NCBI RefSeq assembly: GCF_000015865.1 | Contig: NC_009012.1 | Coordinates: forward strand, 3,527,081-3,591,080 | DNA: 64,000 nucleotides | Source of the DNA: Acetivibrio thermocellus ATCC 27405 | GTDB lineage: Bacteria > Bacillota > Clostridia > Acetivibrionales > Acetivibrionaceae | Direction: 5' to 3' | Shown here: piece after piece, positions 45,289 through 54,068 of the stretch | How the letters are laid out: each line of letters opens with the position of its first letter | Numbering within the stretch: the stretch's first letter is position 1 | Program-made: the position numbers and the translations under genes | The notes under the pieces: generated by a model | What the model saw: the letters and a program-made list of their open reading frames with translations, nothing else | The model's database searches: none | What the model was told of the DNA's origin: nothing

Positions 45289-46693
45289 GAATAAAAAGAT
45301 TATTCAGGTACTGGTTGCAATATGTTTTCTCTTTTTCATTATAGTCGGCTATCTTACGTATATTCAGCTGTTCAGAAGCCGGGATTTAATGGCCAATGTA
45401 TATAACAGGAGGCAATATAAAATAGAGGAGAATACGGCAAGGGGCAACATATATGACAGGAACGGAGTCTTGCTTGCTTACAGTGAAGCAAACGGTGAGG
45501 TGCAGGAGAGAATTTACCCCTATGGGGCACTCTACAGCCAGGTAATCGGTTACAGCTCAAAAGTGTATGGGAAATCGCAGATTGAAGCCGCTTACAATAA
45601 TGTGCTGCTGGGGATTGACGATTTGAGCCAGGTGTTTGGAATGGTCAGCGGTTCCAACTATCCCACACGGAAGGGAAACAATCTTTATCTGACCATTGAC
45701 CATAAGCTGCAGGCTCTTGGGGGAGAGCTGCTTAACGGACGAAAGGGAGCCGTGGTGGCCATGGACCCTAAAACGGGGGAAGTTCTTGCTTTGGCAAGCA
45801 GTCCGAATTTTGACCCCCACGCGAAAAAACTTGAGGAAAACTGGCAGAGTATGATTGAATCCCCGGATGCTCCTTTTCTTTGCCGTGCCACCCAGGGACT
45901 GTATGCCCCGGGTTCTACTTTTAAAATACTGGTTACTGCCGCGGCCGTTGAGAAAGGACTGGAAAGTAAAGTGTTTGATGACAACGGTTCTGTAGTTATT
46001 GACGGAAGGGAAATAAGAAACTCGGAAAGCAGAGCATACGGCAAGATTGATTTGAAGAGGGCCCTTGCGGTGTCAAGCAATGTGGTGTACGCCCAGCTGG
46101 GGACGGAGCTTGGCATGGAAAGCTTTGTGGATATAACATACCGTGCCGGATTTGAGAAGGAAATTCCTTTTGACATTCCGACGAGCAAAAGCCGTTTTCC
46201 TTATGAAAACATGAATAAAATCGATTTGGCCGAAGCGGCTATAGGCCAGGGCAAGGTATTGGTAAGTCCCCTTCACATGGCAATGATTACATCGGCTATT
46301 GCCAACGAAGGTGTCATGATGGAGCCGGTACTGGTTAAAAGCATTACAAATTCCGAGGGCAAAACGACTAAAGAGCTAAAACCTGTGAAGCTTGGCAATG
46401 TAATGGAGAAAAGTGTCGCTGAGAAAATTAAAATAATGATGCAGGAGGTTGTGACTTCCGGTACCGGGCATAATGCGGCGATTAAAGGAATTAATGTTGC
46501 CGGCAAGACCGGAACGGCGGAAAACGAGCTGTCGGTTAAAAAGAAGGCAAAGGCACATTCGTGGTTTGTAGGTTTTGCGCCGGCTGAAGACCCCAAAATT
46601 GCTGTGGCTGTCATCGTTGAGTACGGAGGTTCCGGCGGTGATGTTGCGGCTTCCATTGCAAGGAGGATAATGAGCGAATACCTTTCCAATTAA
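45281..46693 (+). CDS. Class B penicillin-binding protein (transpeptidase)
   Basis: A 470-aa protein. One membrane helix (~8-28), a short N-terminal domain with TARGNIYDRNG, and a transpeptidase domain with catalytic SxxK in APGSTFKIL, SxN in SSN, and KTG in AGKTGTAEN. It cross-links peptidoglycan with the SEDS protein encoded just upstream. Relatively short for a class B PBP, close to the PbpA type of actinobacteria. The start ATG 45281 overlaps the ftsW-like gene. Confidence 0.95.
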   Translation: MDENKKIIQVLVAICFLFFIIVGYLTYIQLFRSRDLMANVYNRRQYKIEENTARGNIYDRNGVLLAYSEANGEVQERIYPYGALYSQVIGYSSKVYGKSQIEAAYNNVLLGIDDLSQVFGMVSGSNYPTRKGNNLYLTIDHKLQALGGELLNGRKGAVVAMDPKTGEVLALASSPNFDPHAKKLEENWQSMIESPDAPFLCRATQGLYAPGSTFKILVTAAAVEKGLESKVFDDNGSVVIDGREIRNSESRAYGKIDLKRALAVSSNVVYAQLGTELGMESFVDITYRAGFEKEIPFDIPTSKSRFPYENMNKIDLAEAAIGQGKVLVSPLHMAMITSAIANEGVMMEPVLVKSITNSEGKTTKELKPVKLGNVMEKSVAEKIKIMMQEVVTSGTGHNAAIKGINVAGKTGTAENELSVKKKAKAHSWFVGFAPAEDPKIAVAVIVEYGGSGGDVAASIARRIMSEYLSN

Positions 46694-46795
46694 TTGCTGT
46701 AAAAATAGAATAATTATTCTTGATTTTACCTTGAAAAAGATATAGAATAATTAGAGAACATCTGTTCGTAATTATTGATGCATTGGTGGGAGAAC

Positions 46796-47461
46796 ATGAG
46801 GAAAATCAGTGAAATGCCCAAGTTTGAAAGACCAAGGGAAAAGCTTCTGGAAAGGGGAGTTGGATATCTTTCGGACTTGGAATTGCTTGCAGTTTTAATT
46901 GGAAACGGTACAAAAGATTGCAGTGTGATGAATGTTGCCGGAAAGGTACTAAAGCTTTTGGACAAAGGCTGTGACAGGGTGAGTGCCAGGGTGCTTCAGG
47001 AAATCGAGGGGGTCGGTCCGGCAAAATCAGCGGTTATTGCCGCGGCTCTTGAGTTTGCGAGGCGCAGAATAAGACCGGAGGGAATAAAAATAACTTCTGC
47101 TTGTGATATATTGCCTTTGATTTCATACTTGGCAAACCGCAAACAGGAACATTTTGTTTGTGTCTCATTAAACGGCGCCAGTGAAGTTATTGCCACAAGG
47201 GTGGTGTCGGTTGGACTGGTTAACAATGTGCAGGTGCATCCAAGGGAGGTATTTGCCGACCCTATAACTGACAGGGCAACAGCGGTCATAGTGGCTCATA
47301 ATCACCCGTCGGGTTCTGTTGCTCCGAGTCAGGAGGATATAGAGGTGACAAAGCGTCTTAAAGATGCCGGCAACACTCTGGGGATAAAGCTTATAGATCA
47401 TATAATTTTCAGCCGCAAGGGTTATTTCAGCTTCCTTGAAAACGGGCAGATGCCTGATTAA
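46796..47461 (+). CDS. radC: RadC-family JAB-domain protein
   Basis: A 221-aa protein. The N-terminal UPF0758 region (MPKFERPREKLLERG) and helix-hairpin-helix (~50-75, LQEIEGVGPAKSAVI) precede a JAB/MPN metalloenzyme domain with HNHPSGSVAPSQED and the downstream Asp (IDHIIFSRKGYFSF). Named after DNA repair, but the exact reaction is unknown. The start is chosen at ATG 46796 with GGGAG close upstream, matching family N-termini; ATG 46778 is the alternative. Confidence 0.92.
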   Translation: MRKISEMPKFERPREKLLERGVGYLSDLELLAVLIGNGTKDCSVMNVAGKVLKLLDKGCDRVSARVLQEIEGVGPAKSAVIAAALEFARRRIRPEGIKITSACDILPLISYLANRKQEHFVCVSLNGASEVIATRVVSVGLVNNVQVHPREVFADPITDRATAVIVAHNHPSGSVAPSQEDIEVTKRLKDAGNTLGIKLIDHIIFSRKGYFSFLENGQMPD

Positions 47462-48122
47462 TAAAGAGTATATAACGGAGAATCATGCACTATGATGTAT
47501 CAGCCTTTTATAGAATATAAACCCGGACAGAAAGACTAAAAATCATAAAATAAAAAGAGCCCATGATGATCTGTGCGCCGGCTGATATAAATTTCTACAC
47601 ACCTGCAAACAATCTCACGACTGCCTGCAAGCATTCCAAAACCCATACCAACCTTTGCTCGACTGTCAGAAATACCTTGGAAACCTGCTGCAATCTTTCG
47701 ACTGCAGCAAACCTCCAGCATCAGATATAGCTTCCACAGGGATTACTATACGCGTGAGGATTACCACACAAAGCTAGTAAGCTAATGGATGCAATATCAA
47801 TGCCTGCGGAACCTCTGACAGTCTTAGCTCGAATATTATATATCCCTTGGGACCATATTACAGTAACGGTTGGAACAATCAAAAGCTATTTGAAAGTTAC
47901 CAATATATTGTTACTATAATATAGCCTTGCAGAACATATAATATTCTTCCCGCCGGCTGATACCAAGCTTCGGCAACCTGATATCAGCCTTTGGCCGACC
48001 ATTATAAAGCCGGTTTAGCGACCTTATAATGATCTTTGCTCAACCATCATGAACCCTACGATAATTATTATGGACCGGTTTTTTAGATAAATTCATGGAA
48101 AAATATAGAAATCGAAACAGGT
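47462..48122. other. 661-base non-coding region, mostly hairpin repeats
   Basis: No credible gene on either strand. The region is richer in GC than other spacers and is made of imperfect ~22-base units with a recurring CTTTGxxCxACC core and many local inverted repeats; see the repeat entry. Confidence 0.6.
47580..48055. repeat. Array of imperfect ~22-bp hairpin-forming repeats
   Basis: The clearest part is 47958-48050, with cores GCTTCGGCAACC, CTTTGGCCGACC, GTTTAGCGACC and CTTTGCTCAACC spaced 21-23 bases apart. Flanks of neighbouring units pair: GGCTGATA...TATCAGCC (47954-47989) and CATTATAA...TTATAATG (48000-48031), and ATGAT...ATCAT around the last core. More diverged units occur at 47650-47715, including CTTTGCTCGACT and a GCTGCA...TGCAGC hairpin (47688-47708), and near 47840-47855 (CCCTTGGGACC). 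The stems differ in sequence while pairing is kept, which suggests structure matters. Confidence 0.6.
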
Positions 48123-49898
48123 TTATTTTTGATTCAGTTCATCGTAGTTGAGAAACGGTTCGGGCATGGGCGGATTGATGCTTTGTACTGTGGTTTTTCT
48201 TTTTCTTAAAACAATGAAAATTACGGTGGCTATAGTTATTGCCGTAACAAATGCAAATATACCAAAAATGAGTAAGACTCTTCTTATAGTAAGTTTTGTT
48301 GAGACTCTTTGGATGTTGTCTTGGGCATTTTTATAGTCAGGATTGAGTTCAAGACTTTTGTTGAACGCTTCCAATGCTTTGCCAAGTTTGCCCTGACTTT
48401 CCAAAGCGAGTCCTTTGTTATTATAGACGGCATAATCGGCTATATTTAGCTTGATAGCCTCATCACAGCATTCAAGAGCTTCCTTGTATCTGGAAAGTCT
48501 CATCAAAACGGAGCTTTTGTTGGAATATCCCATGACATTGCTGGGGTCAGCTTCAATAGCCTTGTTTGCGCATTCCAGAGCGTCTTCAAATTTTTCAAGA
48601 CCAATCAGTGCATAGGCTTTGTTTGAGTAGGCAATAGAGATGGCTTTAGCATTTTTTGACGGCAACTCAAGAGCTTTATCAAGATTTTTCAGAGCTTCTT
48701 CGTACATTCCTTTTTCAGACAAAGAACTTCCTATATTGGTATATGCCTGAACACAAAGGATAATGTTCTCAGGACTTAATTCAATGGCCTTTTTGCATGT
48801 CTCTATTGATTCATCAAATCTGCCAAGATAGAATAGTGCACTTCCTTTTGCGCCATAGGCTTCACCACAATCTGGATCAATTTCGATTGCCTTGTCGCTG
48901 AATGAAAGAGCTTCATCATAACTACCCGCCATGTTTAGTGCATTGGCTTTGTTGACATACGCAAGAGCATTTTTAGGATCTAACTCTATGGCTTTTTCAG
49001 CTGCCGCAAGGGCTTCTTCGTAATTATTTTCAAAAATTAGCGCCGCTGATTTATTCGTGAGAATGATTGATTCATAAACAGGATTTTGAGGAACGTTTAA
49101 TTCTGATGCTTTGCTACAGCATTCAAGCGCTTCTTTGGATTTTCCTAAATTTACAAGATAGTTGGATTTATTAATGTATGGCTCAACTGCATTGGGATCG
49201 ATTTTAATGGCTTTGTCACACCAATTAACCGCTTCTTCATAGTTACCTAAAGAAGAATGTGCCAAGCTTATGGCTATGTGTGCGTCAAGATTGTCGCCGG
49301 AAAGCTCAAGAGATTTGTTACATGCTTCCAAGGCTTCTTTGGGTTTTTTGAGCCACACTAAAGCATAACCTTTATTGGAATATGCGACGGAAAGCACAGA
49401 TTGGTTATTAGGATTCATGGCAATTACTTTATTGGATACTTCCAGAGCTTCTTCATACTTTTCAATCATTATCAGGATGGAACCTTTTACTGTGTATCCG
49501 TTAGGTTCGTTGGGGGACATCTCAATGAATTTGTTGACGGTTTCGAGAGCTTCTTCAAATTTGCTGACAACCAGCAGACATATTGATTTGTTTAGATAAG
49601 CTTCCTTAAAGTTGGGCGCTAATTCAATTGAACGGTTGTAGGATTCAATTGCTTCATTGTATTTTTTCAGATTGAACAGAGCAACCCCTTTATTATAGTG
49701 AATTTCGGCAAGGTTGGGATTGAGCTCAATAGCTTTGTTGTAACTTTGTATTGCTTCCTCAATTTTTCCGGCTTCGAATAAAGAGTTTCCTTCGCTAAAA
49801 TATTGCATGGCTGAGTCAGCATAGGATATGGAAGTCAGTAAAGAAAGGGAGAATAGGATAATAAAAATTATGATAATTGATTTTAATGTGGTTTTCAT
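48123..49898 (-). CDS. Secreted/membrane-anchored protein of ~14-15 TPR repeats
   Basis: A 591-aa protein. Signal peptide (1-~27, ending SYADSA), then about 15 tetratricopeptide repeats in tandem (34-residue units such as YNKGVALFNLKKYNEAIESY, ~30-530), then a C-terminal membrane helix (~545-567) and a short cytoplasmic tail. TPRs are protein-docking scaffolds, so the repeats face outside and the partner is unknown. The unit DNA repeats are similar enough to allow recombination. Single gene. Confidence 0.9.
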   Translation of the reverse strand: MKTTLKSIIIIFIILFSLSLLTSISYADSAMQYFSEGNSLFEAGKIEEAIQSYNKAIELNPNLAEIHYNKGVALFNLKKYNEAIESYNRSIELAPNFKEAYLNKSICLLVVSKFEEALETVNKFIEMSPNEPNGYTVKGSILIMIEKYEEALEVSNKVIAMNPNNQSVLSVAYSNKGYALVWLKKPKEALEACNKSLELSGDNLDAHIAISLAHSSLGNYEEAVNWCDKAIKIDPNAVEPYINKSNYLVNLGKSKEALECCSKASELNVPQNPVYESIILTNKSAALIFENNYEEALAAAEKAIELDPKNALAYVNKANALNMAGSYDEALSFSDKAIEIDPDCGEAYGAKGSALFYLGRFDESIETCKKAIELSPENIILCVQAYTNIGSSLSEKGMYEEALKNLDKALELPSKNAKAISIAYSNKAYALIGLEKFEDALECANKAIEADPSNVMGYSNKSSVLMRLSRYKEALECCDEAIKLNIADYAVYNNKGLALESQGKLGKALEAFNKSLELNPDYKNAQDNIQRVSTKLTIRRVLLIFGIFAFVTAITIATVIFIVLRKRKTTVQSINPPMPEPFLNYDELNQK

Positions 49899-50222
49899 AA
49901 CATACTCCTTTACTCCTTTAGTATTTTACGGTTAATTATACCATAAGTCGGGATTGGCAATCAATGAGGTTTTGGGATGTATTTACATATTTGGAATATA
50001 CTTTATGGTGATGGACTGTAAAAATAATAAAAAAATTATTATTAAAATCGGGTTTTGGCATTGACAATACAATGTTTTATGTTATAAATTCTAAATAGTT
50101 ACATAATGTTTCAATTTAACATATATATCTAGATTCTATAAACAATCTAATGTAATACTATATTGTTGTATATATGCTCAACTTGTATTTAACTGATTAT
50201 TTTCAAAAAAAGGGGAATTACT
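49899..50222. other. 324-base AT-rich divergent promoter region
   Basis: Separates the TPR and surface-protein genes. No gene seen. The only clear signal is AAAAAGGGG at 50208-50216 before the TTG start of the surface protein. Confidence 0.5.
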
Positions 50223-52402
50223 TTGAATAAGTGGGAAATTATCAAGAAAACAGTCTCAGTTTGTCTTTTATTATCCATAACGTTTTCAATTTTTATTAAT
50301 TCGGATGTTGTTTTGGCATTAAGTCAAAAAGTAGAGAATATAAATTTTGGAGAGAATATAAATTTCTATGGAGTAGTACAAGATTCAGCAATTAGATTGG
50401 TTACACCTACCGTGGGTGTTGAACCGACCCCTATTGGGAGCTTGACGCCGGCAGTCACAGAAACACCTTTGGCAACACCTACTCAAGAGACGTTGCCGTC
50501 ACCGTCTCCATCAGAGTTTTCTACTCCTACGCCATCATTTACTCCTGATGCATCACCGGAATCTACTTCTACGCCATTTCCGTCGCCGTTACCATTCCCT
50601 ATGCCGGATTCAACTTCTACTCCAACACCGGATCCGGATTCAACTTCGACGCCAACGCCAACTCCGACCCCAATTCCGACTCCGTCAGTTTCACCTTCAC
50701 CATCGGATACGGAGGCACCGTCAAGACCGGAATGTTTAGTTACTACGGACAGAACTGACACAATGATTTCTTTGTCGTGGAGTGCTTCAACTGACAATGT
50801 TGGAGTAAAGGGTTACTATATATACAGAGACGGAGTAAAACTGGATGTTAGTGTGACAGAACCATGTTTTACTGATGAAGGGTTAACAGAGAACACCACA
50901 TACAGATATTATGTAACAGCTTACGATGAAGCGGGCAATGAATCGGAAAGAAGTACGGAACTTGTAGTTATGACCCTTGCTAATAATATTACGGGGCTGA
51001 ATGCTGTTGTAAATGTGGATGGAAGTATATTGGTTTCGTGGAATCAAGTTGCAAGAGCCGCGGCATATGAATTAATGATAGATGAATATGAATCCGTATG
51101 TATCTATGATACAAGTTATTTGCATACAGGTCTTCTGCCGAATACGCGTCATACATACAGAGTCAGGGTTAGATATGCCGGTAACGACTATGGGGCATGG
51201 AGCGAGAAAAAGGTAGTTTTCAGCTTTCCGGGCAAACCCTTGGATGTGGGTGCTGATATAATTGATGATAATTCTGTGAGGATATTCTGGAACCAAGTTC
51301 AGGGGATAAGTAAGTATAACGTGTATAGAGACGGTGAGTTGATAGCTGCTGAAGTCAAAGCGGTTGAGTTTACGGATACGGGTTTGACTGCAGGTAGAGA
51401 TTATGAATATGAGGTAAGAGCAGTTTCAGGGGACAGTGAGTCTGTAGAAAACCAAAGGGTAATTGTTAATACCGGGACAGGAAGTATATCTGCAAATACG
51501 GTGTTGAATGAAAATAGGGTATATAAGAGTTTTAATTTGAAAAGCAGGATTATTAATTTGAATGGTTATAGGTTTAAAGTTGAGGGGGATCTTGTACAGT
51601 CCGGAGGGACATTGGATGTAAACGGAGGAAGGTTGGAGGTAACAGGAAACTATACAATAAGTGGGTCCTCATATTTGGAGATGACGGAAGAGGAAGATTA
51701 TGTATTAGTAAGAGGGGATTTTGAGACAAGAAGCGATAATAATCACGAAAACAAGTTGACAGCAGGTACATTAGAGGTGAAAGGGAATTTTACGAGGAAG
51801 GCTGGTGTGAGTGCTAATTTTAAAGCAAGTGGAACCCATAGGGTTGTATTAAGTGGAGAAAAGCAGCAGACAATAGACTTTTCGAGCACGAATATACAAC
51901 AATTTAACATATTAGAGAATAAAAATACATCAGGGAAAGAGTTAATATTTAAAAATTCATATAATGCGAAGATATTTATAAACAACACATCAGGTTTATC
52001 ACCGATGACAGTAGAGTATCATGATTGGAATTTGACAGGTAACGAAGTGATAAATGGAGACTTGTATATAAAGGGTAAAACATTAAATCTTGCAGGAAAA
52101 ACATTAAAAGTAAATGGGAACTTAATCCAGACCGGGGGGTACATTGGATGTAAATGGAGGAAGATTAGAGGTAGAGGGAAACTACACAATAAGCGGGTCT
52201 TCATATTTGAAGATGACGGAAGATGAAGATTATGTATTAGTAAGAGGGGATTTTGAGACAAGAAGTAATTATGGCCATGAAAATAAATTGACAGCAGGTA
52301 CATTAGAAGTGAAAGGGAATTTTACGCAGAAAATCGGCGTGAGTGCTAATTTTAAAGCAAGTTGGACCCATAAGGTAGTATTAAGTGGGACTGAAAGGAG
52401 AT
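50223..52402 (+). pseudogene. N-terminal part of giant surface/Rhs protein, broken by frameshift and IS256
   Basis: TTG 50223 (AAAGGGG seven bases upstream) opens a protein with signal peptide (1-~33), a Pro/Thr/Ser linker (~55-160) and three fibronectin III domains (~163-250, 250-335, 338-420). A beta-strand-repeat region follows (GTLDVNGGRLEVTGNY, YVLVRGDFETRS, LTAGTLEVKGNF). A second, nearly identical copy of the repeat starts at ~52120. One extra base near 52140 (GGGGGGTAC versus GGGAC) shifts the frame, so translation ends at 52226. The correct frame continues to 52402, where an insertion sequence cuts it. The far side of the IS carries Kelch and RHS modules, so I read this as the detached secretion/display half of one toxin gene. 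Confidence 0.75.
51587..51865 (+). repeat. Long direct repeat, copy 1 (beta-strand-repeat module)
   Basis: This ~275-base stretch recurs at about 52120-52397 with only scattered differences. It encodes the module LEVTGNYTISGSSYLEMTEE through NFKASGTHRVVLSG. The second copy carries the frameshift and the IS junction. Confidence 0.8.
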
Positions 52403-52472
52403 TGTAAAATATTTTATGTAAACTAATTGACTCCTTCTATGATAGAATAATAAAGTATAGGAGGAGTTTTTT

Positions 52473-53696
52473 ATGGCAAGAAAAAGGATAATAACACCAG
52501 AAAAGAAAGAGCTTATCAGAAATCTCATTTCTGAGTACAACATTACTTCAGCAAAGGATTTGCAGGAAGCATTGAAGGATCTGCTCGGAGATACGATACA
52601 AAATATGTTGGAAGCAGAGCTGGATGAACATCTCGGATATGAAAAGTACGAATCAACTGAAGAAGCGAAATCAAATTACCGTAACGGGTACACATCAAAA
52701 ACATTAAAGTCAAGTGTAGGGCAAGTGGAAATAGATATCCCGCGGGACCGGAATGCAGAATTCGAGCCGAAAATTGTTCCCAGGTATAAAAGGGACATTT
52801 CAGAAATTGAAAATAAAATAATAGCAATGTATGCGCGGGGGATGTCTACCAGAGAAATCAACGAGCAGATACAGGAAATCTACGGATTTGAAGTATCTGC
52901 CGAGATGGTAAGTAAGATCACTGATAAAATACTACCTGAGATAGAAGAGTGGCAGAAAAGGCCTCTGGGAGAGGTTTATCCGATAGTATTTATTGACGCA
53001 ATTCATTTTTCAGTAAAAAATGACGGCATTGTTGGGAAGAAGGCCGTATATATTGTGCTGGCGATTGATATAGAAGGGCAGAAAGATGTTATCGGTATTT
53101 ATGTAGGAGAAAATGAGAGCTCAAAATTCTGGCTGAGTGTCTTAAATGACCTTAAAAACAGGGGTGTTAAAGACATTCTGATTCTCTGTGCTGATGCACT
53201 TTCAGGGATAAAGGATGCAATCAATGCGGCTTTTCCGAATACTGAATATCAGAGGTGTATAGTACACCAGATAAGAAACACGCTAAAGTATGTGTCAGAT
53301 AAAGACCGAAAGGAATTTGCCAGGGACTTGAAACGGATATATACGGCTCCGAATGAGAAGGCAGGGTACGACCAGATGCTTGAGGTTTCAGAGAAATGGG
53401 AGAAGAAATACCCGGCAGCTATGAAGAGCTGGAAGAGCAATTGGGATGTTATTTGTCCATTTTTTAAGTATTCGGAGGAACTACGTAAAATCATGTATAC
53501 GACCAATACTATTGAGAGCCTGAATAGCAGTTATAGAAGGATAAACAAATCAAGGACAGTATTTCCTGGCGACCAGTCACTTTTAAAGAGCATATATTTA
53601 GCTACAGTGAAGATTACTTCAAAATGGACGATGCGTTACAAAAACTGGGGTTTGATACTGGGACAGCTACAGATTATGTTCGAAGGGCGTATATAG
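52473..53696 (+). CDS. IS256-family (mutator-type) transposase
   Basis: A 407-aa DDE transposase, full family length. Catalytic residues are in VFIDAIHFSVKND (D), LILCADALSGIKDAI (D) and TTNTIESLNSSYRRINKSR (E). The C/D-region LHAxRNTL-like IVHQIRNTLKYV is present. GGAGGAG lies just before ATG 52473. The frame is intact, so the element may still be active. A hairpin terminator follows. Confidence 0.96.
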   Translation: MARKRIITPEKKELIRNLISEYNITSAKDLQEALKDLLGDTIQNMLEAELDEHLGYEKYESTEEAKSNYRNGYTSKTLKSSVGQVEIDIPRDRNAEFEPKIVPRYKRDISEIENKIIAMYARGMSTREINEQIQEIYGFEVSAEMVSKITDKILPEIEEWQKRPLGEVYPIVFIDAIHFSVKNDGIVGKKAVYIVLAIDIEGQKDVIGIYVGENESSKFWLSVLNDLKNRGVKDILILCADALSGIKDAINAAFPNTEYQRCIVHQIRNTLKYVSDKDRKEFARDLKRIYTAPNEKAGYDQMLEVSEKWEKKYPAAMKSWKSNWDVICPFFKYSEELRKIMYTTNTIESLNSSYRRINKSRTVFPGDQSLLKSIYLATVKITSKWTMRYKNWGLILGQLQIMFEGRI

Positions 53697-53703
53697 TATA
53701 ATC

Positions 53704-53740
53704 AAGGGGTTCAGGGAAACTCTGGTTTCCTGAACCCCCC
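53704..53740 (+). terminator. Hairpin terminator after transposase
   Basis: GGGGTTCAGGGAAAC and GGTTTCCTGAACCCC form a long stem; a T-containing tail follows. Common behind IS256-type transposases, where it also limits read-through. Confidence 0.75.
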
Positions 53741-53762
53741 TGTAATATTTTATACGCATCAT

Positions 53763-53832
53763 CTTTGTCAAATTTTTCTTTTGTAAGAATTTCTTATCAG
53801 AAATTCTTTTGAATCTATAAAATTTGACAAAG
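53763..53832. repeat. Nested inverted repeat within the IS right end
   Basis: Outer arms CTTTGTCAAATTTT / AAAATTTGACAAAG (perfect, 14 bp) enclose inner arms AAGAATTTCT / AGAAATTCTT with a 4-base loop. The whole 70 bases can fold into a two-part hairpin between the terminator and the right terminal repeat. Confidence 0.85.
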
Positions 53833-54068
53833 CAGACTTTCGAGTCTTAAAATATATTTAAATACTAACATAGAAGGAAAATTAGTTTACACAAAAATAT
53901 TTACACTGCCACTGAAAAAGGCAAAACATATATTTTAGCTCAATATCTACTTCTAAAATTAACAACCTCATAATAACCAAACCACTGAATGAAGGATATA
54001 CATATAATGTACGGGAAATATATGATTCCAAAACAAAAACATACTATTACGAATATCCATGGAAAAAC

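Larger units (their letters stand above)
52403..53905 (+). mobile_element. IS256-family insertion sequence
   Basis: The ends are imperfect inverted repeats: TGTAAAATATTTTATGTAAAC on the left and, read in reverse complement, TGTAAATATTTTTGTGTAAAC on the right, both continuing into TAATT and CCTTCTATG. They enclose one IS256-type transposase gene. The element is ~1.5 kb, slightly long because of a 200-base right-hand non-coding part with a nested inverted repeat. No target-site duplication is visible (AAGGAGAT left, CTGCCACT right), which suggests that DNA next to the element was deleted after insertion. Confidence 0.88.

Noticed and set aside
47536-47721. 61-codon minus-strand frame in the hairpin-repeat region
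   Set aside because: No start signals; it lies across repeats that vary without keeping a frame.
47580-48055. CRISPR array
   Set aside because: Units are imperfect, ~22 bp, without constant repeat and unique spacers, and no cas gene is in the window.
50483-50797. 104-codon minus-strand Gly/Val/Asp-rich frame
   Set aside because: Mirror image of the Pro/Thr/Ser linker repeats of the surface protein.
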